From Pseudomonadaceae bacterium (lineage in GTDB: Bacteria > Pseudomonadota > Gammaproteobacteria > Pseudomonadales > Azotimanducaceae), in assembly GCA_024743175.1 (NCBI GenBank), contig JANSXA010000010.1:62001-126000 (forward strand): DNA of 64,000 nucleotides. The letters run 5' to 3'. Below are positions 28,096 to 36,824 of this stretch, piece by piece. Both the position numbers and the translations under genes were made by a program. Below the pieces are notes generated by a model, which saw nothing but the letters and a program-made list of their open reading frames with translations, was not told the origin of the DNA and made no database searches. Within the stretch, counting starts at the first letter, position 1. The number at the start of each line of letters is the position of its first letter.

Positions 28096-28283
28096 ATACT
28101 TCACACTCGTTGATTGGCAGCGGTTGCTGGGATGAATCATGGCAACTCTTAAGCGCCTTGGCTAGATCCTGTGCGGGTATCAACGTTAGACTGGTGTTTC
28201 AATGCCGGCGCAAAGTTCCCAGGAAACCCCCGCAAAATCTTTCGAAAAGTTTCTCCTGACGAAAAGGACGTAAGAGAACGCTA

Positions 28284-30479
28284 TTGGATATCACACACAT
28301 ATTAGACGGGCTGAATGAAGCCCAACGTCAGGCGGTCTCCGCTCCGAACGCCAACATGCTGGTGCTGGCGGGTGCCGGCAGCGGCAAAACCCGCGTTCTG
28401 GTGCATCGTATTGCCTGGCTGGTAGACGTTGAAGGCGTCTCACCCCACAGCATCCTGGCGGTAACTTTCACCAACAAAGCCGCTGCAGAGATGCGCCTGC
28501 GTATTGAAGAAATACTCAATATGTCCGCCCGCGCCATGTGGGTGGGTACTTTCCATGGTCTGGCTCATCGTCTCCTGCGCATGCACTGGCAGGAAGCCAG
28601 GCTGCCGCAGAATTTTCAGATCCTCGACAGCGATGACCAGCTGCGCCTGGTCAAGCGGGTCATGCGCAGTATGGATATTGATGAGCAGAAATGGCCGGCG
28701 CGGCAGGCGGTCTGGTTCATCAACGGGCAGAAAGATGAAGGCAAGCGAGCTAAAGATGTGCCTGCCAGTGATGACCTTTTTCAGATAACTCACAAACGTA
28801 TTTATCAGAGTTATGAAGAAGTGTGTGATCAGGGTGGCCTGGTCGACTTTGCAGAGTTGTTGCTGCGCTCCCATGAGCTGTGGCTGAATAACAAGGACCT
28901 TCTGGCTCACTATCAGGGGCGTTTCAGTCATGTGCTGGTGGACGAGTTTCAGGACACCAACACCATACAATATGCCTGGTTGCGGGTGCTGGCTGGAAAA
29001 AGTGCAACGGTCATGGCAGTGGGTGACGACGATCAGTCTATTTATGGCTGGCGTGGTGCCAAGGTTGAAAACATTCACCAGTTTTCCTCTGATTTTGCCA
29101 ATGTCACAACAGTGCGTCTGGAACAGAACTATCGTTCAACGCAGAATATTCTTGATGCCGCGAACGGACTGATTCAGCGCAATACTGACAGGTTAGGCAA
29201 ACAGCTCTGGTCAGACGGGCCGGTGGGGGAGCCGATTCGTGTTTATTCCGGTTACAACGACCTGGACGAGGCGCGATTCATTGTTGAGACAACCCAGCAA
29301 TGGCTGGAAGAAGGCGGCAGCGCTGATGAGGTTGCCGTGCTGTATCGCTCCAATGCGCAATCGCGCGTCATTGAAGAAGCTTTGCTGCGAGCCAACATTG
29401 CCTATCAGATATACGGCGGCCAGCGATTTTTTGAACGTGCAGAGATCAAGAACGCGCTGGCCTATATGCGTCTGATGGAAGATCCACATTCAGATACCGC
29501 TTTTGAGCGGGTGGTGAATACACCACCACGAGGCATTGGCGAAAAATCTATTGAGGCTGTGCGGCAGTATGCCCGGGAGCATAACGTGTCTTTATGGCAG
29601 GCGGCCAAAGACGGCATTGCATCCGGTGCGTTCAAAGGTCGTGTGCAGACCACGCTGGGTGGCTTCCTTGCGCTGATCACCGATATGAGTGAAGCCGTAG
29701 CTGACATGCCGATGCACGAGCTGGCCGACCACTGCATTGATGCCAGTGGTCTGATGACTTATCACCGACAGGAACGCGGTGAACGCGGCCTTGCGCGCAA
29801 AGAGAACCTGGAGGAACTGGTCAGTGCCTGTCGCCAGTTTTCCGGAGAAACACTGTTTCCCCTGGCAGACAGCGACCAGGCTGAAGTATCTGAACTCACA
29901 GAATTTCTTGACCAGGTGGCACTGGATGCCGGTGACCGGCAGTCGCAACAGGGTCCCTGTGTGCAGATGATGACGCTGCACTCTGCCAAAGGGCTGGAGT
30001 TTCCGCTGGTATTTTTAGGTGGTTTGGAAGAAGGCTTGTTTCCCCATCGCATGTCTGCTGAGGAGCCGGGTCGCCTGGAAGAAGAACGGCGTCTGGCTTA
30101 TGTAGGTATCACCCGGGCAATGAGCCAGCTTTACCTCACCTATGCCGAATCGCGTCGCCTGCATGGACAGGACAGCTACAATCGTCCCAGTCGTTTTCTG
30201 ATGGAAATACCCCAGCATCTGGTTGCTGAAGTACGTATGAATGGCGCTGTACAAAGGCCTTACGGAACCACCAGCAGCAGCGCCTCAAGCAGCCTGTTTG
30301 AAGAAAATCATGAGCTGGGTTTTCGCATGGGCCAGCGAGTTGCTCACGGTAAATACGGTGAAGGGGTGATTCTGCAGATTGAAGGCGGCGGTGAGCGTGC
30401 CAAAATCGAAGTTAACTTCCCGGAAGTGGGGTCTAAATGGCTGATGGTCGGTTACGCCAACCTGCAGCCACTGGATTAA
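28284..30479 (+). CDS. uvrD: DNA helicase II UvrD (Rep/PcrA superfamily 1)
   Basis: UvrD is the 3'-5' helicase of nucleotide excision and mismatch repair. The 731-residue product, start TTG at 28284, has the Q motif (LNEAQRQAV), Walker A AGAGSGKT at 29-36, motif Ia TFTNKAA, motif II DEFQDTN at 220-226, motif III GDDDQSIYGWRGA, motif IV QNYRST, motif V TLHSAKGLEFP and motif VI EERRLAYVGITRA. The C-terminal Tudor-like tail (GQRVAHGKYGEGVIL...) is typical of UvrD/PcrA and argues against Rep. No LexA box was found in the 188-base divergent gap. Confidence 0.95.
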   Translation: MDITHILDGLNEAQRQAVSAPNANMLVLAGAGSGKTRVLVHRIAWLVDVEGVSPHSILAVTFTNKAAAEMRLRIEEILNMSARAMWVGTFHGLAHRLLRMHWQEARLPQNFQILDSDDQLRLVKRVMRSMDIDEQKWPARQAVWFINGQKDEGKRAKDVPASDDLFQITHKRIYQSYEEVCDQGGLVDFAELLLRSHELWLNNKDLLAHYQGRFSHVLVDEFQDTNTIQYAWLRVLAGKSATVMAVGDDDQSIYGWRGAKVENIHQFSSDFANVTTVRLEQNYRSTQNILDAANGLIQRNTDRLGKQLWSDGPVGEPIRVYSGYNDLDEARFIVETTQQWLEEGGSADEVAVLYRSNAQSRVIEEALLRANIAYQIYGGQRFFERAEIKNALAYMRLMEDPHSDTAFERVVNTPPRGIGEKSIEAVRQYAREHNVSLWQAAKDGIASGAFKGRVQTTLGGFLALITDMSEAVADMPMHELADHCIDASGLMTYHRQERGERGLARKENLEELVSACRQFSGETLFPLADSDQAEVSELTEFLDQVALDAGDRQSQQGPCVQMMTLHSAKGLEFPLVFLGGLEEGLFPHRMSAEEPGRLEEERRLAYVGITRAMSQLYLTYAESRRLHGQDSYNRPSRFLMEIPQHLVAEVRMNGAVQRPYGTTSSSASSSLFEENHELGFRMGQRVAHGKYGEGVILQIEGGGERAKIEVNFPEVGSKWLMVGYANLQPLD

Positions 30480-30506
30480 ACCAACAATATAAATAAGAGA
30501 TAGTGG

Positions 30507-31610
30507 ATGAAAAAGTCTGGATTGTGTTTGGCAGGTCTCATCGCGACCTTGCTCCTGACGGGTTGTGGTCCAAATACTTCGAGTGGACCGGCGGACGGGG
30601 CCACTGCTGGCGTCGACACTCAGAAGGTTTATCGCTGGAAGCTGATTACAACCTGGCCTAAAAATCTGCCGGGTCTCGGGATGGCGCCGGAACGGATGGC
30701 GCAGAATCTGCGCGTCATGAGCAACGGCCGCCTGGATATCAAAGTTTATGGTGCTGGCGAGCTGGTGGGTGCTTTTGAAGTCTTTGACGCGGTTTCTCAG
30801 GGCACCGCTGAAATGGGTCATGGCGCGGCGTATTACTGGCGTGGGAAAATTCCCATCGCGGCGATGTTTGCCACAGTACCTTTTGGCATGAACGCCCAGG
30901 AGATGAATGGCTGGCTGCATTATGGTGGTGGTCTGGAGCTGTGGCGCGAGCTTTACGAGCCTTTCAATCTGTATCCCATTGCTGCGGGCAACTCTGGTGT
31001 GCAGATGGCGGGTTGGTTTAACAAGGAAATCAACAGTGTGGCGGATTTACGGGGTCTGAAGATGCGCATACCGGGGCTTGGTGGCGAGGTTCTGAAGCGA
31101 GCCGGCGGCGTGCCGGTATCTCTGCCGGGCAATGAGGTGTTCACCAATCTGCAGTCCGGTGTTATCGATGCAACCGAATGGGTCGGACCCTACAACGATC
31201 TGGCTCTGGCACTGCATACGGTGGCGAAGTATTACTACTATCCAGGTTGGCATGAGCCCGGCCCGACACTGGAAGCGATTGTTAACAAAGACGCCTGGGA
31301 CAGTCTGCCCCCTGATCTGCAGGCCATGATCGAAACCGCATCGCGTGCCATCAACGAAGATATGCTCAGTGAGTTTACCGCTCGCAATAACAGCGCCCTG
31401 CAGACGCTGATTGATGAGCACGGTGTGGAACTGCGCGCATTGCCGGATGATGTCATTGCGGCGTTACGTGCAGCGGCAAAAGATGTGGTTGCAGAAGCGG
31501 CTGACGAAAACGAGTTGTCCAGACGGATTTACGACTCCTACATGGGCTTTTTAGAAGATGTGCGCGCGTATCATGAGATCAGTGAAAAAGCCTATCTGAA
31601 TATGCGGTAG
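30507..31610 (+). CDS. TRAP transporter substrate-binding protein, TakP-like DctP family
   Basis: This is the periplasmic binding protein of a TRAP secondary transporter. The 367-residue precursor has a lipoprotein signal with LTGC (Cys20), so it is membrane-tethered. WKLITTWPKNLPGLG, VYGAGELVGAFEVFDAVSQG, GNSGVQMAGWFNKEI and IDATEWVGPYNDL are hallmarks of the TakP-type group, which binds 2-oxo acids with a cation; a 2-oxo acid or related carboxylate is the best guess. The membrane subunits are about 2 kb away on the opposite strand. It follows uvrD by 27 bases and precedes the enoyl-CoA hydratase by 5. Confidence 0.9.
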   Translation: MKKSGLCLAGLIATLLLTGCGPNTSSGPADGATAGVDTQKVYRWKLITTWPKNLPGLGMAPERMAQNLRVMSNGRLDIKVYGAGELVGAFEVFDAVSQGTAEMGHGAAYYWRGKIPIAAMFATVPFGMNAQEMNGWLHYGGGLELWRELYEPFNLYPIAAGNSGVQMAGWFNKEINSVADLRGLKMRIPGLGGEVLKRAGGVPVSLPGNEVFTNLQSGVIDATEWVGPYNDLALALHTVAKYYYYPGWHEPGPTLEAIVNKDAWDSLPPDLQAMIETASRAINEDMLSEFTARNNSALQTLIDEHGVELRALPDDVIAALRAAAKDVVAEAADENELSRRIYDSYMGFLEDVRAYHEISEKAYLNMR

Positions 31611-31615
31611 CCAAT

Positions 31616-32440
31616 ATGGAACTTAAAAACACGGAATACGAAGTCCACGATGGCATAGCCACAATATGGCTTAATCGTCCGCATCGGATGAACGCCTGGA
31701 CTGGCCGGTTACATACGGAATATCGGCATCTGTTAGCCAGAGCAAACGATGACCAGGCCGTGCAGGCCATTGTTGTCACGGGTCGGGGACGTGGATTTTG
31801 TGTGGGTGGTGATTCAGAAGCCCTGCAGGGCCATTCAGCACGGGGTGGTTATGACCCGGGGACAGCTGCGGATATCGCCCGCCCGGGTTATGGCGTTGCA
31901 AAAGAATTTGACGCATCTTTTGCCTACCATTTTGGTTTGCAGAAGGTGGTGGTGGCGGCCATTAACGGCCCGGCTGCCGGCGTTGGTCTGGCCCTGCCCT
32001 GCTTTGCCGATATTCGCTTTGCAGTGCCGGGTGTGAAGTTCACCACCGCGCATGGCAAATTAAACCTGCCCGCTGAATATGGCTTGTCCTGGATGTTACC
32101 CAAAATTGTCGGCCTGGGTCGCGCCAATGATCTGCTGCTCACCAGTCGGGTGTTTACTTCAGATGAGGCGTATGAACTGGGGTTTGTGAACGCGCTGTTT
32201 GAGCCGGAAGCCCTGCTGTCCGAAACCTATGCTTATGTGCAGAACATGATCAGCACGGTGTCCCCCAACTCGCTGCGGCAGACCCGCTGGCAGATATATC
32301 GTGATCTGCATCGTGACGTGGCCAGCAGCGTCAAGGAGTCTGAAACGCTCCTGAACCAGATGATGGGTGAACCGGACTATGCGGAAGGCATCAGCGCGTT
32401 TGTGGAAAAACGTGCACCAGACTGGCCTTCCCTCAAATAG
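31616..32440 (+). CDS. Enoyl-CoA hydratase/isomerase family protein
   Basis: The 274-residue crotonase-fold enzyme has an oxyanion-hole region GRGFCVGGDSEAL, the signature AAINGPAAGVGLALPCFADIRFA (split, ~110-135), KLNLPAEYGLSWMLPKIVG with a candidate catalytic Glu, and a C-terminal trimerisation helix. Reactions of the family include hydration and isomerisation of acyl-CoAs; substrate unknown. It is 5 bases after the TRAP binding protein and ends 9 bases before the convergent amidohydrolase. Confidence 0.87.
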   Translation: MELKNTEYEVHDGIATIWLNRPHRMNAWTGRLHTEYRHLLARANDDQAVQAIVVTGRGRGFCVGGDSEALQGHSARGGYDPGTAADIARPGYGVAKEFDASFAYHFGLQKVVVAAINGPAAGVGLALPCFADIRFAVPGVKFTTAHGKLNLPAEYGLSWMLPKIVGLGRANDLLLTSRVFTSDEAYELGFVNALFEPEALLSETYAYVQNMISTVSPNSLRQTRWQIYRDLHRDVASSVKESETLLNQMMGEPDYAEGISAFVEKRAPDWPSLK

Positions 32441-32449
32441 AGCCCTGGT

Positions 32450-33628
32450 TCATGCAGTGACCTGGCGTCCGGCGCAGAAGACATGTACCGGATTTGCCAG
32501 CGCAGCGAGGTCGCTCAATGGATCGCCGTCAACAATCAGCAGATCAGCAGATTTGCCCACCTCAATGTTCCCTGTGATGTCAGAAATGCCCAGCCCCAGT
32601 GCAGCGGCGGAGGTTGCACTTTTTAACGTTGCGCTCTGATCAAGCTGCGCAATACCCGCAAACACCTTCAGTGCATGCGGTAAATCAGCGTGGTAAACGC
32701 CGGGTATGCCGGCATCGGTAGAGGCCATCATGGGAATGCCTTTGTCCACCATCTGTTGGTAAGCGGAACGCACGCGGCCCAGAACCTTGCCGGACGGATT
32801 GTCGAGCATCCGCTGCCACCCTTTGTTCACCGTCGGCGAGACCCAGACTTTGTTCTCAAGAATTATCTCAGCCACTTCAGCCTGATAATCTGACGCCCAG
32901 CCTTCCGGTCCCACCCAGGAACAGTGCTCGATGCTGTCGACGCAGGCGTGGGCAGCGCGTCTGATGCCTTCAGTGCCATGACAATGGGCTGCAACGGGTA
33001 GCGCCTGCTGATGTGCTGCTGCAACCAGAGAGGATAACGTCGCCTGGGAAAACTGTGCATCCGTCGGCTGGCTGCCTTTGGTCATACGACCGCCGGTGGC
33101 CATGATCTTGATCAGATCAACGCCATGCTCAACCTGTCTTTTCAGAACGGCGTGTGCTTCGCCTGCGCTGGCGGCCTGGCCACCCCAGAAATGACAATGT
33201 CCCGAAGGTGTTGTGATGGGCTGTCCCGCGCAGATCAGGCGGGGACCAGGCGTCTGCCCGGCCGCAATCTCGTCACGCAACGCCAGTTCAAACCAGGCGC
33301 CACCGCCCAGGTCTCTGGCCGTAGTAATTCCGGCAGCGGCCATCTTAGCGGCCCGTTCGCGCATCAGCGGAATCACCTCAGGTCGAGTTTTGTCCGGCGG
33401 ATCTTTCTCGTCAGGATTGAGTTCCAGATGCACGTGGGCATCAATAAGACCGGGTAACAGCGTCAGGCCGCTGCAACTGATAGCTGGATCTGAAATCCGC
33501 GCTTCTTCGCCTTGGCCGATAAAGGTAATGACTCCAGCGCACAACTGCAGCGTATCCGCGTCGATCAATCTATCGCCGTCCCAGATGCTCAGATCGGTCA
33601 GCGTTACAGTTTCATTAAAGTCAGGCAA
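32450..33628 (-). CDS. Amidohydrolase (imidazolonepropionase-like)
   Basis: The 392-residue TIM-barrel metal hydrolase has the HVH metal motif in GLIDAHVHLELNPDEKD, the bridging Lys in DLIKIMATGGRM, His residues in VAAHCHGTEGIRRA and SIEHCSWVG, and the catalytic Asp in MASTDAGIPGVYH. These match the subtype related to imidazolonepropionase and Xaa-Pro dipeptidases. The small N- and C-terminal beta domain (LLIVDGDPLSDLAAL) is complete. It probably hydrolyses a cyclic or linear amide. It is last in the ubiA-DctQ-DctM operon, 5 bases after the DctM stop. Confidence 0.87.
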   Translation of the reverse strand: MPDFNETVTLTDLSIWDGDRLIDADTLQLCAGVITFIGQGEEARISDPAISCSGLTLLPGLIDAHVHLELNPDEKDPPDKTRPEVIPLMRERAAKMAAAGITTARDLGGGAWFELALRDEIAAGQTPGPRLICAGQPITTPSGHCHFWGGQAASAGEAHAVLKRQVEHGVDLIKIMATGGRMTKGSQPTDAQFSQATLSSLVAAAHQQALPVAAHCHGTEGIRRAAHACVDSIEHCSWVGPEGWASDYQAEVAEIILENKVWVSPTVNKGWQRMLDNPSGKVLGRVRSAYQQMVDKGIPMMASTDAGIPGVYHADLPHALKVFAGIAQLDQSATLKSATSAAALGLGISDITGNIEVGKSADLLIVDGDPLSDLAALANPVHVFCAGRQVTA

Positions 33629-33633
33629 AAGGC

Positions 33634-35004
33634 TTATCCATAAATAACGTTGGGCAGCCAGGTGGCAAGGGACGGCCAGGCCAGTAACACGCCAAGCAGA
33701 CCAAGCTGCATGACGATAAACGGCACAACGCCGCGATAAATTGCTGTTGTTGGGACCTCAGGCGGTGTGACGCCACGCAGGTAAAACAGCGCAAAGCCGA
33801 ACGGTGGTGTCAGGAACGAGGTTTGCAGATTAACGGCAATCAGCACACCCAGCCAGACAGGATCAATACCCATTGCCAGGAGAACAGGTCCGACAATAGG
33901 TACTACAACAAAAGTAATTTCAATGAAATCCAGGATAAACCCGAGCAGGAATATCACCAGCATGACAATGGCAAGTGCACCCCACATACCGCCAGGCATG
34001 TTTTCGAACCAGGTGTGCACCAGGTCGTCACCCCCATAACCACGGAACACTAACGAAAAGATAGAGGCGCCGATCAGAATGAAAAACACCATGGCGGTGG
34101 TTGCCAGAGTTGAGTCGCATACTTCTCCCAGCATTTTGATGGTGCAGCGCCGATAGGCAAGGGCGAGGACAAGCGCGCCGACCGCACCGACGCCAGCAGC
34201 TTCGGTAGGTGTAGCCCAGCCACCCAGAATTGAACCCAGCACGGCGACAATCAGTGCAAGTGGCGGTAACAGGCTGGTGAAAGTCTGTACCAGATTAATC
34301 TCAGGCGCATCGTCGTCGGCAGCAGCGGGCATGGATTGTGGAGCAAACAAACCCCTGCCTATGATGTACAGCAGATAAAACACGACCAGCACGAGACCCG
34401 GCAATAGCGCACCGGCAAACAGATCGCCCACGGACACCGCCTTGGGTGCAAAGATACCCATGCTGAGCTGTGCCTGCTGGTAAGCGTTGGACAATACGTC
34501 ACCCAGCAGCACCAGAGCTATGGAAGGCGGAATTATCTGTCCCAGCGTGCCGGTGGCGCAGATAGTGCCGGTAGCCAGCGATGGCTGATACCCCTGTTTG
34601 AGCATGGTTGGCAACGACATCAATCCCATGGTGACCACGGTTGCCCCGACGATACCGGTACTGGCGGCCATCAACATGCCAACCAGAATAACGGTTATCG
34701 CAAGCCCGCCGCGGAAGCGTCGCAGCAGGCTGGACAGGCTTTCCAGCAGCCCTTCAGCCAGGCGTGTTTTTTCCAGCATCACGCCCATAAACACAAACAG
34801 CGGCACCGCCACCAGGGTCTGGTTGGTAATGGTGCCGAACAGGCGGCCCGGCATGAAACCCAGATCACCAACGGAAAAAGCGCCGGTAAGAATGCCAACC
34901 AGAGCAAACAGCAATGCGACACCACCCAGTGTTAAAGCTACGGGATAACCGGCCAACAAGGCAGCAAACGTCACTGCAAACATGGCAATCGGCGTGTAAT
35001 CCAC
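33634..35004 (-). CDS. TRAP transporter large permease (DctM family)
   Basis: DctM is the 12-13 helix transport subunit that couples substrate uptake to sodium or proton entry. The 456-residue product contains VPLFVFMGVMLEKTRLAEGLL, STGIVGATVVTMGLMSLPTML with the conserved glycine-rich loop, CATGTLGQIIPPSIALVLLG, and a C-terminal LQTSFLTPPFGFALFYLRGV, all DctM hallmarks. It starts 1 base after the DctQ stop. It should partner with the TakP-like protein encoded at about 30.5 kb. Confidence 0.93.
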   Translation of the reverse strand: MDYTPIAMFAVTFAALLAGYPVALTLGGVALLFALVGILTGAFSVGDLGFMPGRLFGTITNQTLVAVPLFVFMGVMLEKTRLAEGLLESLSSLLRRFRGGLAITVILVGMLMAASTGIVGATVVTMGLMSLPTMLKQGYQPSLATGTICATGTLGQIIPPSIALVLLGDVLSNAYQQAQLSMGIFAPKAVSVGDLFAGALLPGLVLVVFYLLYIIGRGLFAPQSMPAAADDDAPEINLVQTFTSLLPPLALIVAVLGSILGGWATPTEAAGVGAVGALVLALAYRRCTIKMLGEVCDSTLATTAMVFFILIGASIFSLVFRGYGGDDLVHTWFENMPGGMWGALAIVMLVIFLLGFILDFIEITFVVVPIVGPVLLAMGIDPVWLGVLIAVNLQTSFLTPPFGFALFYLRGVTPPEVPTTAIYRGVVPFIVMQLGLLGVLLAWPSLATWLPNVIYG

Positions 35005-35005
35005 C

Positions 35006-35506
35006 TCAGTGCTTTCCGGCAGACGGCAGCAGACGTTTAGCTATTTCACTGAGCCCCTGTAAAAACAGGAGAACCGCCATCAGCGGCATCAGGGTTTTCA
35101 GCAGAAAAACAGCAGGTACACCGCCTACTTCACTGCTGCCTTCGAGCACCCGCCAGCTTGCGGACACATAAGGCAGACTTGTGACAAAGATAAACACACT
35201 TACCGGTAGCAGCAGCAGCACATGGCCGCCTGCATCAATCCAGTTTTTGTGTTTTTGACTGAGTCGACTGTAAATCAGGTCAACCCGCACATGCCCATCT
35301 GCACGCAGCGTGAACGGTATAGCCAGCATGAACAGGATGCCATGCATATACATGACGCTTTCCTGTAGAAAGATTGCGCCAACGCCGAACAGATAGCGCA
35401 GGATAACGATGGTCACCGTGACCAGCACCATAAACAGTGCCAGCCAGCGGATAACCTGTGCCGTGCGCTGGTTAAGCCCGTCAATGGCGCGTATCAGCAA
35501 CAACAC
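35006..35506 (-). CDS. TRAP transporter small permease (DctQ family)
   Basis: DctQ is the four-helix small membrane subunit that pairs with DctM. The 166-residue product has four hydrophobic segments and the conserved motif HGILFMLAIPFTLRADGHVRVDLIYSRLS (key part FTLRADGHVRVD). It lies 7 bases after the ubiA stop and 1 base before dctM, so all three are probably on one transcript. Confidence 0.9.
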   Translation of the reverse strand: MLLLIRAIDGLNQRTAQVIRWLALFMVLVTVTIVILRYLFGVGAIFLQESVMYMHGILFMLAIPFTLRADGHVRVDLIYSRLSQKHKNWIDAGGHVLLLLPVSVFIFVTSLPYVSASWRVLEGSSEVGGVPAVFLLKTLMPLMAVLLFLQGLSEIAKRLLPSAGKH

Positions 35507-35513
35507 GGTGTGT

Positions 35514-36386
35514 TTATAAACCTGGCTGATGTAAGACCAGCTCTAGTACAGTTCCCGCAAACAGGGCAAAGCCAGCGCTGATGTTGTTTTTGAAAGCCGC
35601 AAAACACGCATCGCGGTCGCGGTTGCGAATAAGAAACTGCTGATAGCCAAACAGCCCCGCACAAACCACCAATCCCAGGTAGTAGAAATGCTGGTAACCC
35701 AGCTGCAACCCCACCAGCAGAAATGACACGAGAGCGCTGATCTGCAGAATGCCAATCATGAAACGATCAAGGTCGCCAAAGAGAATAGCCGTGCTTTTGA
35801 TGCCAACTTTAAGGTCGTCATCGCGGTCGATCATGGCGTACATCGTATCGTAAGCGACAATCCATAACAGGCTGCCAACAAACATCACCCCGGCGGTTGT
35901 GGTCAAACCCTGGCCGGTGGCGGTCCAGGCCATCAGAATGCCCCAGCTGAATGCAATGCCCAGTACAACCTGAGGCAGATGAGTCCAGCGTTTCATAAAC
36001 GGATAAGCAGCCGCGACCAGGAGCCCACCCACCGCGAGCAGCTGCGTCGCCCGATTGAGAAACAACACCAGCAGACCCGCAGTCAGACATAAACCGGCAA
36101 ACAGTATCAATGCATCACGCTGTTTGATCTGACCGGTAACTAAAGGGCGGTTGCGGGTTCGTTCAACTGACCCGTCAACCTCTCTGTCGGCGTAGTCGTT
36201 GATCACACAACCGGCTGAACGCATCAGAAATGTACCCAGGGTAAACACAATGATCAGAGAAACCGGTGGCACGTCTCCGGCGGCCATCCATAGCGCAGCA
36301 AGTGTCGGCCACAGCAACAACAGGCTGCCAACCGGACGGTCGAGACGCATGAGTTTGAGGTAGTCCTGCAGATTAATCGAAAGCAT
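35514..36386 (-). CDS. ubiA: 4-hydroxybenzoate octaprenyltransferase UbiA
   Basis: UbiA prenylates 4-hydroxybenzoate in the second step of ubiquinone synthesis, in the inner membrane. The 290-residue product starts at ATG 36386 with MLSINLQDYLKLMRLDRPVG; a longer open frame of 62 residues upstream is low in family character and was not used. The Mg-diphosphate motifs are NDYADREVDGSVERT and YDTMYAMIDRDDDLKVG. About eight membrane helices are present. It lacks a neighbouring ubiC and instead heads the TRAP permease genes. Confidence 0.93.
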   Translation of the reverse strand: MLSINLQDYLKLMRLDRPVGSLLLLWPTLAALWMAAGDVPPVSLIIVFTLGTFLMRSAGCVINDYADREVDGSVERTRNRPLVTGQIKQRDALILFAGLCLTAGLLVLFLNRATQLLAVGGLLVAAAYPFMKRWTHLPQVVLGIAFSWGILMAWTATGQGLTTTAGVMFVGSLLWIVAYDTMYAMIDRDDDLKVGIKSTAILFGDLDRFMIGILQISALVSFLLVGLQLGYQHFYYLGLVVCAGLFGYQQFLIRNRDRDACFAAFKNNISAGFALFAGTVLELVLHQPGL

Positions 36387-36444
36387 CTTTCGGTTACAAA
36401 GGTGAATCGTGAAGCGGCAGTGTAGATCTTTCCCCGCGCTCAAT

Positions 36445-36487
36445 CTATTGCGGGGACAACCGCCTGAACCATCAGGTCGGTCAATAG
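36445..36487. repeat. Nested inverted repeat in the ubiA-rubredoxin divergent gap
   Basis: CTATTG (36445-36450) pairs with CAATAG (36482-36487), and between them CCTGA-ACCA-TCAGG (36463-36476) forms a perfect hairpin. The structure lies in the 184-base divergent gap and could be an operator pair or an RNA leader element for either gene. No matching known motif is recognised. Confidence 0.35.
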
Positions 36488-36570
36488 CCTGTCGCGCATT
36501 GATTTTTGCAGGCCCAGCAAGTAGTTTACTGCGCCTTGTGCAATCGGTAGGCGGAGCTAAAGAAGCGTCC

Positions 36571-36738
36571 ATGAAGAAGTGGCAATGTATTGTCTGTGGC
36601 TGGATTTATGATGAAGCCGAAGGCTGTGAAGAAGAAAGTATTGCACCAGGTACCGCCTGGGAAAACGTACCCGAAGACTTTGTCTGCCCTGAGTGTGGGG
36701 TTAGCAAAGAAGACTTCGAAATGATAGAAGTGGGGTAA
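36571..36738 (+). CDS. Rubredoxin
   Basis: Rubredoxin is a small iron electron carrier. The 55-residue product binds one Fe through Cys6-x2-Cys9 (CIVCG) and Cys39-x2-Cys42 (CPECG), with the conserved WIYDEAEG and PGTAWENVPEDFVCP segments. ATG 36571 is the start; the frame is open upstream but has no rubredoxin-like sequence. In Pseudomonas, rubredoxin genes also lie near ubiA. Partner reductase or hydroxylase is not in the window. Confidence 0.95.
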   Translation: MKKWQCIVCGWIYDEAEGCEEESIAPGTAWENVPEDFVCPECGVSKEDFEMIEVG

Positions 36739-36770
36739 TCTGGCGATACGATCTTTGTGCTGAAATCGCA

Positions 36771-36782
36771 TTCTGATCAGAA
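36771..36782. promoter_or_regulatory. Perfect 12-bp palindrome upstream of the symporter gene
   Basis: TTCTGATCAGAA is a perfect palindrome 42 bases before the symporter start codon, in the 86-base gap after the rubredoxin gene. Candidate operator; no cognate regulator identified. Confidence 0.35.
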
Positions 36783-36824
36783 CATCACGCCGGCACCTGT
36801 TTCCAACACCCGCGGAGCGACCGT

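Noticed and set aside
28141-28283. LexA/SOS box upstream of uvrD
   Set aside because: CTGT occurs once but no CTGT-N8-ACAG arrangement is present.
26843-33650. DnaA boxes (TTATCCAC-like strings near 26845 and 33630) suggesting oriC
   Set aside because: Single, isolated and imperfect matches inside or at the edges of coding regions, with no AT-rich unwinding element. The gene order places oriC upstream of yidC, outside the window.
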